Shown here in pieces: positions 53,801-61,318 of a stretch of 64,000 bases of DNA. Where the stretch lies: assembly GCF_018918125.1 (NCBI RefSeq), contig NZ_JAHLQA010000035.1, positions 114,006 to 178,005 on the forward strand. The letters are read 5' to 3'. This DNA is from Blautia sp. MSJ-19 (GTDB taxonomy: Bacteria > Bacillota > Clostridia > Lachnospirales > Lachnospiraceae). Numbering within the stretch: the first letter of the stretch is position 1; the number at the start of each line of letters is the position of its first letter. The translations under genes were made by a program, and so were the position numbers. A model generated the notes under the pieces. It was not told where the DNA came from, did not search any database, and was given only the letters and a program-made list of their open reading frames with translations.

Positions 53801-54111
53801 ATTACCATATAGTAAGTTCCGTTTTTCAGCCCCTGCTCTGCCTCTTCACTGTCTACAAAATGAAAATCCAGTGAATCGTTGTCTTTCAGTTCATCTACCA
53901 TATCCGAACCGACACTCAACGTCTTTCCATTATATTCTACTGATTTGTCATTATTAACGACTGCTACCGGAAGCTTATCGAGATTTCCATATGGATCCCA
54001 CATGGATTTCAGGAACAGTCCCGCATAGATCACCGGAATAACAATGATCGCCATCACGACAATGATCAGAATCTTATTATTCCATAAGCTTTTCCACTCA
54101 TTTTTGATCAT
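50875..54111 (-). CDS. YhgE/Pip-family membrane protein
   Basis: A 1078-residue ABC-2/Pip-type membrane protein. Seen: an N-terminal membrane helix (KILIIVVMAIIVIPVIYAGLFLKSMWDPYGN) and the domain LPVAVVNNDKSVEYNGK; a very long extracellular part of 11-residue periods of the form L-x-x-G-x-x-x-L/Y-x-x-G (for example TDGVSQVDSGAAQLDEGVST), interrupted by an Ala/Gln-rich stretch; and a C-terminal block of about five membrane helices. Relatives include the phage infection protein Pip and the type VII secretion subunit EsaA. The repeat region predicts a long helical stalk. The start at 54111 follows AAAGGGG. The divergent TetR gene is the likely regulator. Function in this organism is unknown; lipid or small-molecule export or a phage receptor is possible. 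Confidence 0.88.
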   Translation of the reverse strand: MIKNEWKSLWNNKILIIVVMAIIVIPVIYAGLFLKSMWDPYGNLDKLPVAVVNNDKSVEYNGKTLSVGSDMVDELKDNDSLDFHFVDSEEAEQGLKNGTYYMVITIPEDFSSDASTLMDENPKKMELKYETNPGTNYIASKMSESALAKIREAVASKVTETYTQTVFDQIGTVGDGMQEAADGSTEIKDGLTSASDGNKTITTNLKKLADSTLTFKSGAETLTEGLKEYTDGVSQVDSGAAQLDEGVSTLTDKVPTLTSGVNTLNDGVKSYTDGVATLNANSAQITSGVSSLASGAESLQTGLETLKSGTTQYVSGANTLADGVTQYVAGAEQLAAGAKQLSALENLDQVSAGISQLNAAVSDGSSSLTSGTQQLEAGLGQLSTQLNTLAESTTSESIKQLAAGLNTAKAGMENASSGMTSAADGMNQAAAGMNTAADTISTVSAGISQAASSLQGATQPVAAAANSMTEIVQQCAQDANNQIGAANAQVQAANDQTAAANATIANAAAALSALQGQADENGMISAESLSAVIGSLSQADAGVSGVDGISADSYTSQAQAVVSAVSDQLASAQTALNDTASQLDQAAAGLNSGADTLKTKSSDMSNGASQMSAGAKQMEAGVSSIPEVPSDPINTVTAAVNQLYAGAQKVNAGAGSVSSALDTLEAGTKDFPKAAAGVKALNAGFETLTANDETLTAGAASLKAAGSSVTSGISQLSAGGKTLASGVTTLSTGLKTYTDGVATLAGNNKALTSGTQQLADGAKTLADGAEQLASGTQTLHEGTQKLVSNNSKLNSGADQLADGAGQIQDGSSKLYDGSKELGDGITKLEDGSSTLATSLNDGAKEVKETKASDDTVSMFATPITDEETKITTVENNGHAMAPYMMSVGLWVGCLAFCLMYPLTEYKGKLKSGFAWWASKASVLYPVAILQGVLLILLLHVFDGFTPVEMTKTILFAALTGACFTSIMYFFNITFGKVGSFLMLIFMVVQLAGSAGTYPVEISPSFVAKIHYYLPFTYTVNAFRSTICGGESIRQAVIVLIGLTIIFSILTILQFSHMARRKKQGKLVLLDWLEEKGVA

Positions 54112-54201
54112 AATTGTGCCCCTTTCTTTTCTGTAATGTAAATATGATCGTAACATGCTGATTTAAATGAATTCTATCTCTGAACTAAACATTATATTAA
54201 C

Positions 54202-54219
54202 AATAGACAATGTTCTATT
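54202..54219. promoter_or_regulatory. TetR operator candidate, AATAGA-N6-TCTATT
   Basis: Inverted repeat with six-base arms around CAATGT, in the divergent region, closer to the YhgE/Pip gene. Shares the AATAGA half-site with the repeat at 54329-54359. Confidence 0.5.
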
Positions 54220-54328
54220 AATAGTTTTCATTTCTATTATTCAACATCATGTTGCTTTTCTTTGCAGTCCGTATTATACTAAACACATGAAACAGTTACA
54301 AGCGACAAACATTTGGTATTTTGTATAT

Positions 54329-54359
54329 TAATAGACACATTAGAGGGATTTGTCTATTA
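54329..54359. promoter_or_regulatory. TetR operator candidate, TAATAGACA-N13-TGTCTATTA
   Basis: Perfect nine-base inverted repeat, ending two bases before a second palindrome (54361-54377). Both lie close upstream of the TetR gene, where binding would block its transcription. The 315-bp divergent gap holds no further gene. Confidence 0.65.
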
Positions 54360-54360
54360 T

Positions 54361-54377
54361 ATGTCAAAATTTGACAT
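54361..54377. promoter_or_regulatory. 17-bp perfect palindrome ATGTCAAA-A-TTTGACAT
   Basis: Perfect palindrome around a single central base. It includes TTTGACAT, which could act as a -35 in either direction. Size and symmetry fit a TetR dimer site. Confidence 0.6.
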
Positions 54378-54426
54378 TTTATATAAAACCTGTTTGTTTT
54401 TGGTAAAAAGATTGGGGGATTTTTAC

Positions 54427-55011
54427 ATGGCAGAAAAAATGGACCGACGCGTCCGAAAAACAAAAGCGCAGCTTCGGGAGGGACTTGCCCGACTCATGCA
54501 ACAGAAAAGTATCAAAGAAATTTCCGTAAAAGAGCTGGTAGATGAAGTCGACATCAACCGTTCCACCTTTTATCTTCACTACGCGGATATCTACCAGATG
54601 CTGCAGAAGATTGAAGAAGATGCAATGCAGAACATTACAAATGTTCTGAAAAAATATCCGATTGACCCGGACAACCCGGATTCTATACTGCAATTTATTG
54701 TCCAGTTCTTTTCTATCATGGATAATGACAGAGATCTTTGTCTGGCCCTCTTAGGTCCACACGGAGATATGGCATTTGTAGAACAGATTGAAAACCTTCT
54801 TGCGGAGACATTTTTGAAACAGCTTCCAAACCGTTTTCCAAAAAATGACCCAAATATCAAATATCCTTATGCCTTTATTCTGAATGGATGTGTAGGACTT
54901 ATCCGGACATGGCTCTCCAGTCCGAAAACCGACTCTCCTGAACAGATTGCACGACTGACCTATCGTCTGATCGAAGATACTACACAGGGATATCTGGACA
55001 TGCAGAAATAA
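54427..55011 (+). CDS. TetR/AcrR-family regulator
   Basis: A 194-residue regulator with an N-terminal helix-turn-helix (KTKAQLREGLARLMQQKSIKEI, VKELVDEVDINRSTFYLHYADI) and a helical C-terminal domain (FILNGCVGLIRTWLSSPKTDSPEQIARLTYRL) of the type seen in YhgE-linked and DhaS-like regulators. ATG at 54427 is chosen because GGGGGAT lies just upstream; frames from 54313 would run through the palindromes. It is divergent from the YhgE/Pip gene, with three inverted repeats between them, consistent with autoregulation and control of that gene. Confidence 0.92.
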   Translation: MAEKMDRRVRKTKAQLREGLARLMQQKSIKEISVKELVDEVDINRSTFYLHYADIYQMLQKIEEDAMQNITNVLKKYPIDPDNPDSILQFIVQFFSIMDNDRDLCLALLGPHGDMAFVEQIENLLAETFLKQLPNRFPKNDPNIKYPYAFILNGCVGLIRTWLSSPKTDSPEQIARLTYRLIEDTTQGYLDMQK

Positions 55012-55037
55012 ATCTTATATAATACGATTATACGCAC

Positions 55038-55128
55038 AAGAACCCTGTATGACTCTGCAGAGATAGATGAGATGATCTGTTTTCAGTTATCTCCTCTGTC
55101 TCTGTCGAAATCCACAGGGTTCTCTTTT
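55038..55128. terminator. Long bidirectional hairpin terminator
   Basis: AGAACCCTGT (55039-55048) pairs with ACAGGGTTCT (55114-55123); the interior folds further (CAGAGA, GAGAT and CTG with CAG, ATCTC and TCTCTG). It separates the convergent TetR and RhaM-like genes. Confidence 0.65.
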
Positions 55129-55156
55129 ATATAGGTTCTATTTTAATATATCTGAA

Positions 55157-55804
55157 TCAGTTATGCCATGCCAGACGTTTTACATCTGCATGAACATCTC
55201 CCGTCATCCAGTCTACATCATTTGTGATCCAGTCCATGATTCCCAGCTGACGCATTTCCCATTCAACCGTCTGCTCTCTTGATTCGATTGTCTCTTCTAC
55301 TTCCATCGTTGTATCAATCTCGTCATATCCAAAGATATATCCACCAGCACACCAGATGCTGAAGTTGCTGTCCGGACCCGGATCCACAGTATCGCCTCTC
55401 TGCGCGATCAGTCCATCATGACGTCTTTTATATTCTTCTTCGCATCCATCTTTCAGTTTGGTCATAAACATTCTGTGACGGATCAGTTCTTTGTTTTCTC
55501 TTACGATACCAAAGTTGTGGTACATCAGACGCATATCTTTACCCGGTGTGGAAATCCAGTCAAATGTATCATCAATCTTTGCTGTGATTGCATCTTTTGC
55601 TGCATCTTCCTCAGTGCTTAATTTCGCTCCGTCTTCGTTTTCATAGTATCCGAAAATCAGGTCTTCTGCATTCCAGATACTGAAATTCTTTACTTTATTA
55701 CGATCAAGAAATGCGGTCAGTTCCGGCCAGATCTCTCCAAGTTTTTTGCGGTAGTCATTCATTCTGCCGGCTTTTACTTTCATTGCAAATGCATGTCTCT
55801 CCAT
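55157..55804 (-). CDS. Tandem-domain RhaM-like (L-rhamnose mutarotase family) protein
   Basis: A 215-residue protein formed of two RhaM-like ferredoxin-fold units, about 1-100 and 109-215. Unit 1: RHAFAMKVKAGRMNDYRKKLGEIWPEL then NFSIWNAEDLIFGYYE. Unit 2: RHRMFMTKLKDGCEEEYKRRHDGLIAQRG then NFSIWCAGGYIFGYDE. Usual RhaM is about 104 residues with YxRRHxxIWPEL. Unit 1 keeps IWPEL but has Leu22 where the catalytic-type His should be; unit 2 keeps RRH (His129) but lacks IWPEL. The usual enzyme interconverts rhamnose anomers as a dimer. ATG at 55804 follows AGGAGG. The nearest sugar genes are far away. Confidence 0.82.
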   Translation of the reverse strand: MERHAFAMKVKAGRMNDYRKKLGEIWPELTAFLDRNKVKNFSIWNAEDLIFGYYENEDGAKLSTEEDAAKDAITAKIDDTFDWISTPGKDMRLMYHNFGIVRENKELIRHRMFMTKLKDGCEEEYKRRHDGLIAQRGDTVDPGPDSNFSIWCAGGYIFGYDEIDTTMEVEETIESREQTVEWEMRQLGIMDWITNDVDWMTGDVHADVKRLAWHN

Positions 55805-55958
55805 AATAAAAAAACCTCCTGTCATATGTGTTTGTGCCAGGCTTTCCACCTGGTTTTATAAAATCAAATTTTCTGATACTGATTTTATCACATCTGCATT
55901 CGTAATACAATTTGATTCACGGTAAAATATTACCTGTCATATCTTTTTAAAAGTTCTT

Positions 55959-56435
55959 TCATTCATGAAACAGAATCTGCGAAAAATACCGTACCATTCC
56001 GTCATCCGTCCAGCAGAGCATCCCTGCCGCATCCGCCATCTTCTGTGCATCCACGCAATATGCAGACATACAGGAATTATGCTTGTACGGTCCGGCACTC
56101 ATGATCAGGATATCTGTTTTGCCCTCTGTTTTCATTTTTTCTGCAAGTTCTTCTGTCATTTTGTTCTGCAGAAGCTTGTCTTTCTTGTACTGTGCGGAAT
56201 CGTGAGTGTCTTCCTGCATGGTCTGCAACACCAGTGTTTTCTCATACTGCAGTGCACGCTGCTTCATCTCTTCTGCCGTGCCACTCTCAGGCGGACAGGC
56301 TGGATTTACATTATAACAGCCACATAAGTTTTCTTCACAGAACATCCTGTATTCCGGCACAAAAACAAGCTCTTTTGTATCCATAACGGCCGCTCCCGAA
56401 AATCCCAGGAAAATTGCCTCTTTCACAAGATCCAT
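55959..56435 (-). CDS. DUF2284 putative metal-binding protein
   Basis: A 158-residue cytoplasmic protein with CEENLCGCYNVNPACPPESG, the cysteine pattern of DUF2284, plus CMSAYCVD and MLCWTDDG. Members are thought to bind a metal or iron-sulfur cluster; the function is unknown. GGGAG precedes the ATG. It is 155 bases upstream of the RhaM-like gene on the same strand and divergent from the response regulator. Confidence 0.85.
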   Translation of the reverse strand: MDLVKEAIFLGFSGAAVMDTKELVFVPEYRMFCEENLCGCYNVNPACPPESGTAEEMKQRALQYEKTLVLQTMQEDTHDSAQYKKDKLLQNKMTEELAEKMKTEGKTDILIMSAGPYKHNSCMSAYCVDAQKMADAAGMLCWTDDGMVRYFSQILFHE

Positions 56436-56590
56436 ATAAAAATCTCCCTTCTGTTGTTATTCATAGTCTTCTATTATACACATCAAATAATTTCCTGCTC
56501 TTATAATGCCACAAAGTGAATTTTGTTGCAATCTTTCAAAGACATGTTATGATTAACATAACTTGTAATCCCCACCAGAAAGGACTTTCC

Positions 56591-57259
56591 ATGTACCGTA
56601 TTTTTATCGTAGAAGATGATGAGATCATCGCCAACCTTCTGAAAAAGAATCTCTGTTCCTGGGGATATGATGTATCCTGTGCAGAAGATTTTTCCAATAT
56701 CATACAGGAATTTGCCCGTCTCGATCCACAGCTTGTCCTGTTGGATCTGAAGCTGCCTTTTTATAACGGGTTCCACTGGTGCGAGGAGATTCGCCGGATC
56801 TCCCAGGTGCCAATCATCTTTATTTCTTCTGCATCCGACAACATGAATATGGTCATGGCAATGAGCCGTGGTGCTGATGATTTCATTGCCAAACCATTTG
56901 ACCTGGATGTACTGACAGCCAAGATTCAGGCAATCCTGCGCCGCACCTATTCCTTTGGAACTCCCGGAAATGTACTGGAACATAAGGGTGCTGTCCTGAA
57001 TCCTTCCCGCTGTACCCTGACCTGGAACGGCCATGATATTGATCTGACGAAAAATGAACTCCGCATTCTCGAGATACTTCTGGAACATGCCGGGAAAGCC
57101 GTCTCCAGAGATGCAATCATGACAAAACTCTGGGAAAGCGACAGCTTTGTGGATGACAATACACTGACTGTAAATATCACCCGTCTGCGCAAAAAGCTGG
57201 AAGGTGAAGGTCTGAAAGACTTTATCATTACCAAAAAAGGACTTGGCTACATGGTATGA
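56591..57259 (+). CDS. OmpR-family response regulator (BceR type)
   Basis: A 222-residue regulator with an N-terminal receiver domain (FIVEDDEII, phospho-acceptor Asp52 in VLLDLKLPFYNG, IFISSASDNMNM, GADDFIAKPFD) and a C-terminal winged helix (LTKNELRILEILLEHAGKAVSRDAIMTKLW, TVNITRLRKKLE). ATG at 56591 is chosen since AAAGGAC lies just upstream. It is first of a four-gene module with a Bce-type kinase, ATPase and permease, and should activate the transporter genes when cell-wall-active peptides are present. Confidence 0.95.
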   Translation: MYRIFIVEDDEIIANLLKKNLCSWGYDVSCAEDFSNIIQEFARLDPQLVLLDLKLPFYNGFHWCEEIRRISQVPIIFISSASDNMNMVMAMSRGADDFIAKPFDLDVLTAKIQAILRRTYSFGTPGNVLEHKGAVLNPSRCTLTWNGHDIDLTKNELRILEILLEHAGKAVSRDAIMTKLWESDSFVDDNTLTVNITRLRKKLEGEGLKDFIITKKGLGYMV

Positions 57260-57296
57260 TATGTGATCTGAAATCCCTCATACAAAGGACTGTTTT

Positions 57297-58337
57297 ATGA
57301 AATTATTTCTGGATTATCTGAACAAAATAAAACTACAAATCTTACTGATGCTTTTTCCGACGATACTTACAGGAATCATCTTCCTTCTGTATCAGCTTCC
57401 ACTGGAGCCAATTCTGTATATTGCGGTCCTCTGGATTCTGACCGGGCTTGGTGCGTGTGCTTTCGGCTTTCATAACTACCAGAAGACCATTCGTGATCTT
57501 CAGATTATCTCTGCAGCACCGGATATTAATCTGTCCCGTATGGATGCTCCTTCCAACGAAGCCGCCGCTCTTCAGCAGGAGATCATGCACAGCCTGAACC
57601 GAATGCGAATAGATGCTGAAACTGCTAACCAGAAGACACTGGAAGAAATGACTGATTATTACACGATGTGGGCTCACCAGATCAAGACACCGATTTTTGC
57701 TCTGCGTCTGCTCCTTCAGGAAAATCCGACAGTGAATAAAGAAGCTCTCACTGAACTTTTTAAGATTGAACAGTATGTAGAAATGGTTCTGGGTTATCTG
57801 CGCACAGAAGATATGTCCTCGGATCTGAAACTTTCACGCTGTGCACTTGATTCGATCATCCGTGAACAGATACATAAATATGCCGGAATCTTTATTTCAA
57901 AAAAACTGTCCCTGACTTATGAAGGAATTTCAGAGAATGTCCTGACCGATGAAAAATGGCTTGGTTTTGTGATTGGACAGATTTTGTCAAACGCACTCAA
58001 ATACACCCGCACCGGCGGGATTCGTATTTCTTTGAAAGATGTCCCCGGTAACTCACAAAGTACAGAGGATGTTTCAAACATGATAAGCCCATCTCCCGTT
58101 ACACTTATAATCGAAGATACCGGCATCGGTATCCGCGAAGAAGACCTTCCACGTATCTTTGAAAAAGGCTACACCGGAGTCAATGGACGGGAAAGCAACC
58201 GTGCAACCGGAATCGGCCTGTATCTTTGCAGGAAGATCATGAACCGTCTCGGGCATCGCATCTATGTAGCCTCCGAAGAAGGCAAAGGAACAAAAGTATT
58301 TCTGGAATTTTCCCAGAATGACCTGACAATGTATTAA
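57297..58337 (+). CDS. Intramembrane-sensing histidine kinase (BceS type)
   Basis: A 346-residue sensor kinase. Two membrane helices (about 15-33 and 38-57) with only a tiny external loop leave no sensor domain, the hallmark of kinases that sense through a partner transporter. Phospho-acceptor His127 lies in MWAHQIKTPIFALRL, followed by the N box GQILSNALKYT, IEDTGIGI and RATGIGLYLC. It starts 37 bases after the regulator stop and is followed by a hairpin terminator before the ABC genes. Confidence 0.95.
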   Translation: MKLFLDYLNKIKLQILLMLFPTILTGIIFLLYQLPLEPILYIAVLWILTGLGACAFGFHNYQKTIRDLQIISAAPDINLSRMDAPSNEAAALQQEIMHSLNRMRIDAETANQKTLEEMTDYYTMWAHQIKTPIFALRLLLQENPTVNKEALTELFKIEQYVEMVLGYLRTEDMSSDLKLSRCALDSIIREQIHKYAGIFISKKLSLTYEGISENVLTDEKWLGFVIGQILSNALKYTRTGGIRISLKDVPGNSQSTEDVSNMISPSPVTLIIEDTGIGIREEDLPRIFEKGYTGVNGRESNRATGIGLYLCRKIMNRLGHRIYVASEEGKGTKVFLEFSQNDLTMY

Positions 58338-58375
58338 ACGAAATATCCGAGTAGCTTATGGTGCTCTTCGAAACG

Positions 58376-58400
58376 ACCTTACAGAAATGTAAGGTTTTTT
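58376..58400 (+). terminator. Intrinsic terminator between kinase and transporter genes
   Basis: Perfect eight-bp stem ACCTTACA / TGTAAGGT with a GAAA tetraloop and a T-run, 38 bases after the kinase stop. It implies that the ABC genes have their own promoter, or that this works as an attenuator. Confidence 0.8.
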
Positions 58401-58483
58401 CGTATATTGTAACCTGCTTCGATGGCAGAAGCCGGGAAAAATTTCTATACTTACCTTATCAATTAAAAGAAAGGAGCCCGGAT

Positions 58484-59251
58484 ATGGCTTTACTAGAAGT
58501 AACAAATATCAAAAAAATATACAGTACCCGTTTCGGAGGAAACAAAGTGCAGGCACTTTCCAATGTCACTTTTTCTGTAGAAGAAGGGGAATTTGTCGCG
58601 ATCATGGGAGAATCCGGTTCTGGAAAAACCACATTACTCAACATTCTGGCATCTCTGGATCGTCCGACCTCCGGAGAAGTTCTCCTCGAAGGAAAAAACA
58701 TCGTACACCTTACAGAAAAAGAAATCTCAGCTTTTCGAAGAAAGAATCTCGGCTTTGTTTTTCAGGACTTTAATCTGCTGGATACCTTTTCCTTAAGAGA
58801 TAATATTTATCTTCCACTCGTTCTTGCCGGTGAAGATTACCGGGAGATGGAGCAGAAAATCAGACCAATCGCACAGGCTCTTCGCATCACAGAACTTCTG
58901 GATAAATATCCTTATGAAGTTTCCGGCGGACAGAAGCAGCGTGCAGCTGTTGCCAGAGCTCTGATCACAGATCCGAAACTGATTCTTGCTGATGAACCGA
59001 CGGGAGCACTCGATTCCAAGGCTGCATCTGCCCTGCTTTCCATGTTTGGCGAGATCAATGACGAAGGCCAGACGATCCTGATGGTCACGCACAGTGCACA
59101 GGCTGCCAGCCACGCATCCAGAGTTCTTTTTATCAAAGACGGAGAAGTCTTTCACCAAATTTATAAAGGCAGTAAATCCCGCCAGGAGATGTATCAGATG
59201 ATCGCAGATACACTTACCATACTGACGACAGGCGGTGAATATCATGCGTAA
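58484..59251 (+). CDS. ABC transporter ATP-binding protein (BceA type)
   Basis: A 255-residue ATPase of the peptide-resistance ABC group. Seen: Walker A GESGSGKTT at 42-50, Q-loop region FVFQDFNLLDTF, signature SGGQKQRAAVARAL, Walker B LILADEPTGALDS and MVTHSAQAAS. ATG at 58484 follows AAAGGAG; the frame extends further upstream but has no other site. It overlaps the permease start by eight bases. Confidence 0.95.
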   Translation: MALLEVTNIKKIYSTRFGGNKVQALSNVTFSVEEGEFVAIMGESGSGKTTLLNILASLDRPTSGEVLLEGKNIVHLTEKEISAFRRKNLGFVFQDFNLLDTFSLRDNIYLPLVLAGEDYREMEQKIRPIAQALRITELLDKYPYEVSGGQKQRAAVARALITDPKLILADEPTGALDSKAASALLSMFGEINDEGQTILMVTHSAQAASHASRVLFIKDGEVFHQIYKGSKSRQEMYQMIADTLTILTTGGEYHA

Positions 59252-61268
59252 AGGAATCTTCTCAAAACTGGCAGTTCAGAACATCCGCAATAACAAAAGC
59301 ACCTACATTCCTTACATGATCACCTGTATCTTTTGCATTGCCATGATCTATATGATGGAATTTTTACGCGACTGTCCGACACTGGATCAGGCTGTTCGCC
59401 ATGCCGCAGAAGTACGAATGATTCTCTCCACAGGAGAAGTTGTTGTTGTAATTTTCTGTATAATCTTCCTGATCTACAGCAACAGTTTCCTGATGAAAAG
59501 AAGGCAAAAAGAAATCGGTCTTTACAATATTCTTGGACTGGAAAGAAATCATATCAGCATTGTTTTATTTCTTGAAACAATCCTTACAACGATTCTTTCT
59601 CTTGCCGGTGGAATCGCAGCCGGAATACTTGCCAGCAAACTGGCACTTTTACTTCTACTGAGATTACTTCATATTCCCGCAGTACTCGGATTCTATATCT
59701 CTGTAAAAGGAATTCTTGTATGTCTGGCAATGTTTGGTGGCATCTTCCTGTTGATCCTTCTCCTGAATCTCAGAAGAATTCACTTAAGCCGTCCGGTAGA
59801 ATTACTTCATGGTAACAACACGGGAGAACGAGAACCAAAAGCCAAATGGCTTATGGCACTGGTTGGTTTTGTTTGTCTTGGTATCGGTTATTACCTTGCC
59901 ATTACAACGGAATCTCCAATCAGTGCGATCTCCATTTTTCTTCTTGCTGTAATCCTTGTTATGGCAGGAACTTATCTGCTTTTTACTGCAGGCAGCATCG
60001 TAATACTGAAATTCCTTCGTCACAGAAAAAGCTTTTACTACAAAACAGGCAACTTTATCAGTATTTCCGGTATGCTTTATAGAATGAAACAGAATGCCAT
60101 CGGTCTGGCAAGTATCTGTATCTTAAGTACCGGTGTTCTGCTGATGATCTCTATGACGGTTTCAATCTATTTTGGTATGAATGATATTATGGTAAACCGT
60201 TACCCATACGATACCGATATCTCCATTACCGGTGTCAACGAAGAAGAATGTCAGACTGCTATCAAAACATTCGAAAAAGCAGTTTCCGATAACAAAGTCC
60301 CTGTAGATAAAAAAGCAGAAGAAATTTATCTGACGATCATCAGTCATATAGATCATGGACAGATTCAGATTGCAGAGCCAAACACCTTAAGTGATTCCGG
60401 TTCTGTACTGACCCTTTCCCTTCTGCGGCAATCTGAATATGCGAAACTTACCGGAACAGATCCTGCCTTGCAGGATGGAGAAATCCTTGCATGGGCTTCA
60501 AACATGACTCAAAAATCAGATTCCCTCACAGTCAATGATTCCGTCTTTTCTGTAAAAAAATGGCTGGAGGATTCTCCTCTGACCTGCGGTCGTGATATTG
60601 TCTATGGAAATGCAGTATTTGTTGTCACTGATTCTGATTTTGAAAAATTCGATGAGATGCGAACAGAAATGTATAAAGATACCTCATCTGCTCCTGCCGG
60701 ACAGGATCTGACCGTTCATCTCGGTCTGGATATCACAGGTTCTGATTCAACCAAGACTGCCTACGGCACACCGGTTCTGGAAGCAATCCGTGGATTGAAA
60801 GATAATGGACAGTTGTCGGATAATTCCTGGATTACTTCCGGAATCCGTGCCCAGGAATACGATTCCTATTACGCAGATAATGGATCACTTTTATTCATTG
60901 GAATTTTCCTGGGATCACTTTTCCTTCTGGGAACTGCCATGATCATTTACTACAAACAGATTTCCGAAGGATACGAAGACCAGAAGCGTTTTGAGATTAT
61001 GCAGAAAGTAGGACTGAGCCACCGCGAAGTCAAAAGTTCGATCCGTCGTCAGATCTTGATGGTATTTTTCCTTCCTCTGCTTATGGCAATGCTTCATATT
61101 TCCATGGCATTTCCATTGATCCGCCGGATGCTCCTGCTGTTCGGCATGACAAATACCAGGCTGTTCATCGGCTGTACCGCCGGTACGGTGCTGATCTTTG
61201 CACTGGTATATGGCCTGATCTATCTTATGACTGCAAGATCGTATTATCATATCGTCGAACGAAGATAA
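59244..61268 (+). CDS. ABC transporter permease (BceB type, FtsX domain)
   Basis: A 674-residue permease. About ten membrane helices: one at the start (YIPYMITCIFCIAMIYMM), groups with FtsX-like character (QKEIGLYNILGLERNHISIVLFLE), a large extracellular domain of roughly 200 residues (about 310-540) that in this family contacts the peptide, and a final set after it. ATG at 59244 lies inside the end of the ATPase gene, so the genes are translationally coupled. With the regulator and kinase it forms a complete Bce-type peptide sensing and detoxification system. Ligand unknown. Confidence 0.94.
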   Translation: MRKGIFSKLAVQNIRNNKSTYIPYMITCIFCIAMIYMMEFLRDCPTLDQAVRHAAEVRMILSTGEVVVVIFCIIFLIYSNSFLMKRRQKEIGLYNILGLERNHISIVLFLETILTTILSLAGGIAAGILASKLALLLLLRLLHIPAVLGFYISVKGILVCLAMFGGIFLLILLLNLRRIHLSRPVELLHGNNTGEREPKAKWLMALVGFVCLGIGYYLAITTESPISAISIFLLAVILVMAGTYLLFTAGSIVILKFLRHRKSFYYKTGNFISISGMLYRMKQNAIGLASICILSTGVLLMISMTVSIYFGMNDIMVNRYPYDTDISITGVNEEECQTAIKTFEKAVSDNKVPVDKKAEEIYLTIISHIDHGQIQIAEPNTLSDSGSVLTLSLLRQSEYAKLTGTDPALQDGEILAWASNMTQKSDSLTVNDSVFSVKKWLEDSPLTCGRDIVYGNAVFVVTDSDFEKFDEMRTEMYKDTSSAPAGQDLTVHLGLDITGSDSTKTAYGTPVLEAIRGLKDNGQLSDNSWITSGIRAQEYDSYYADNGSLLFIGIFLGSLFLLGTAMIIYYKQISEGYEDQKRFEIMQKVGLSHREVKSSIRRQILMVFFLPLLMAMLHISMAFPLIRRMLLLFGMTNTRLFIGCTAGTVLIFALVYGLIYLMTARSYYHIVERR

Positions 61269-61288
61269 AGTTTATAATATCCACAGTA

Positions 61289-61318
61289 AAAAAGGAGGTG
61301 CTCACGCATCTCCTTTTT
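61289..61318. terminator. Bidirectional terminator overlapping the end of a coding region
   Basis: A 13-bp stem AAAAAGGAGGTGC / GCATCTCCTTTTT with a four-base loop, between the convergent permease and AAA-ATPase genes. The last codons of the latter (EKGDA and stop) lie inside the stem. Confidence 0.85.
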
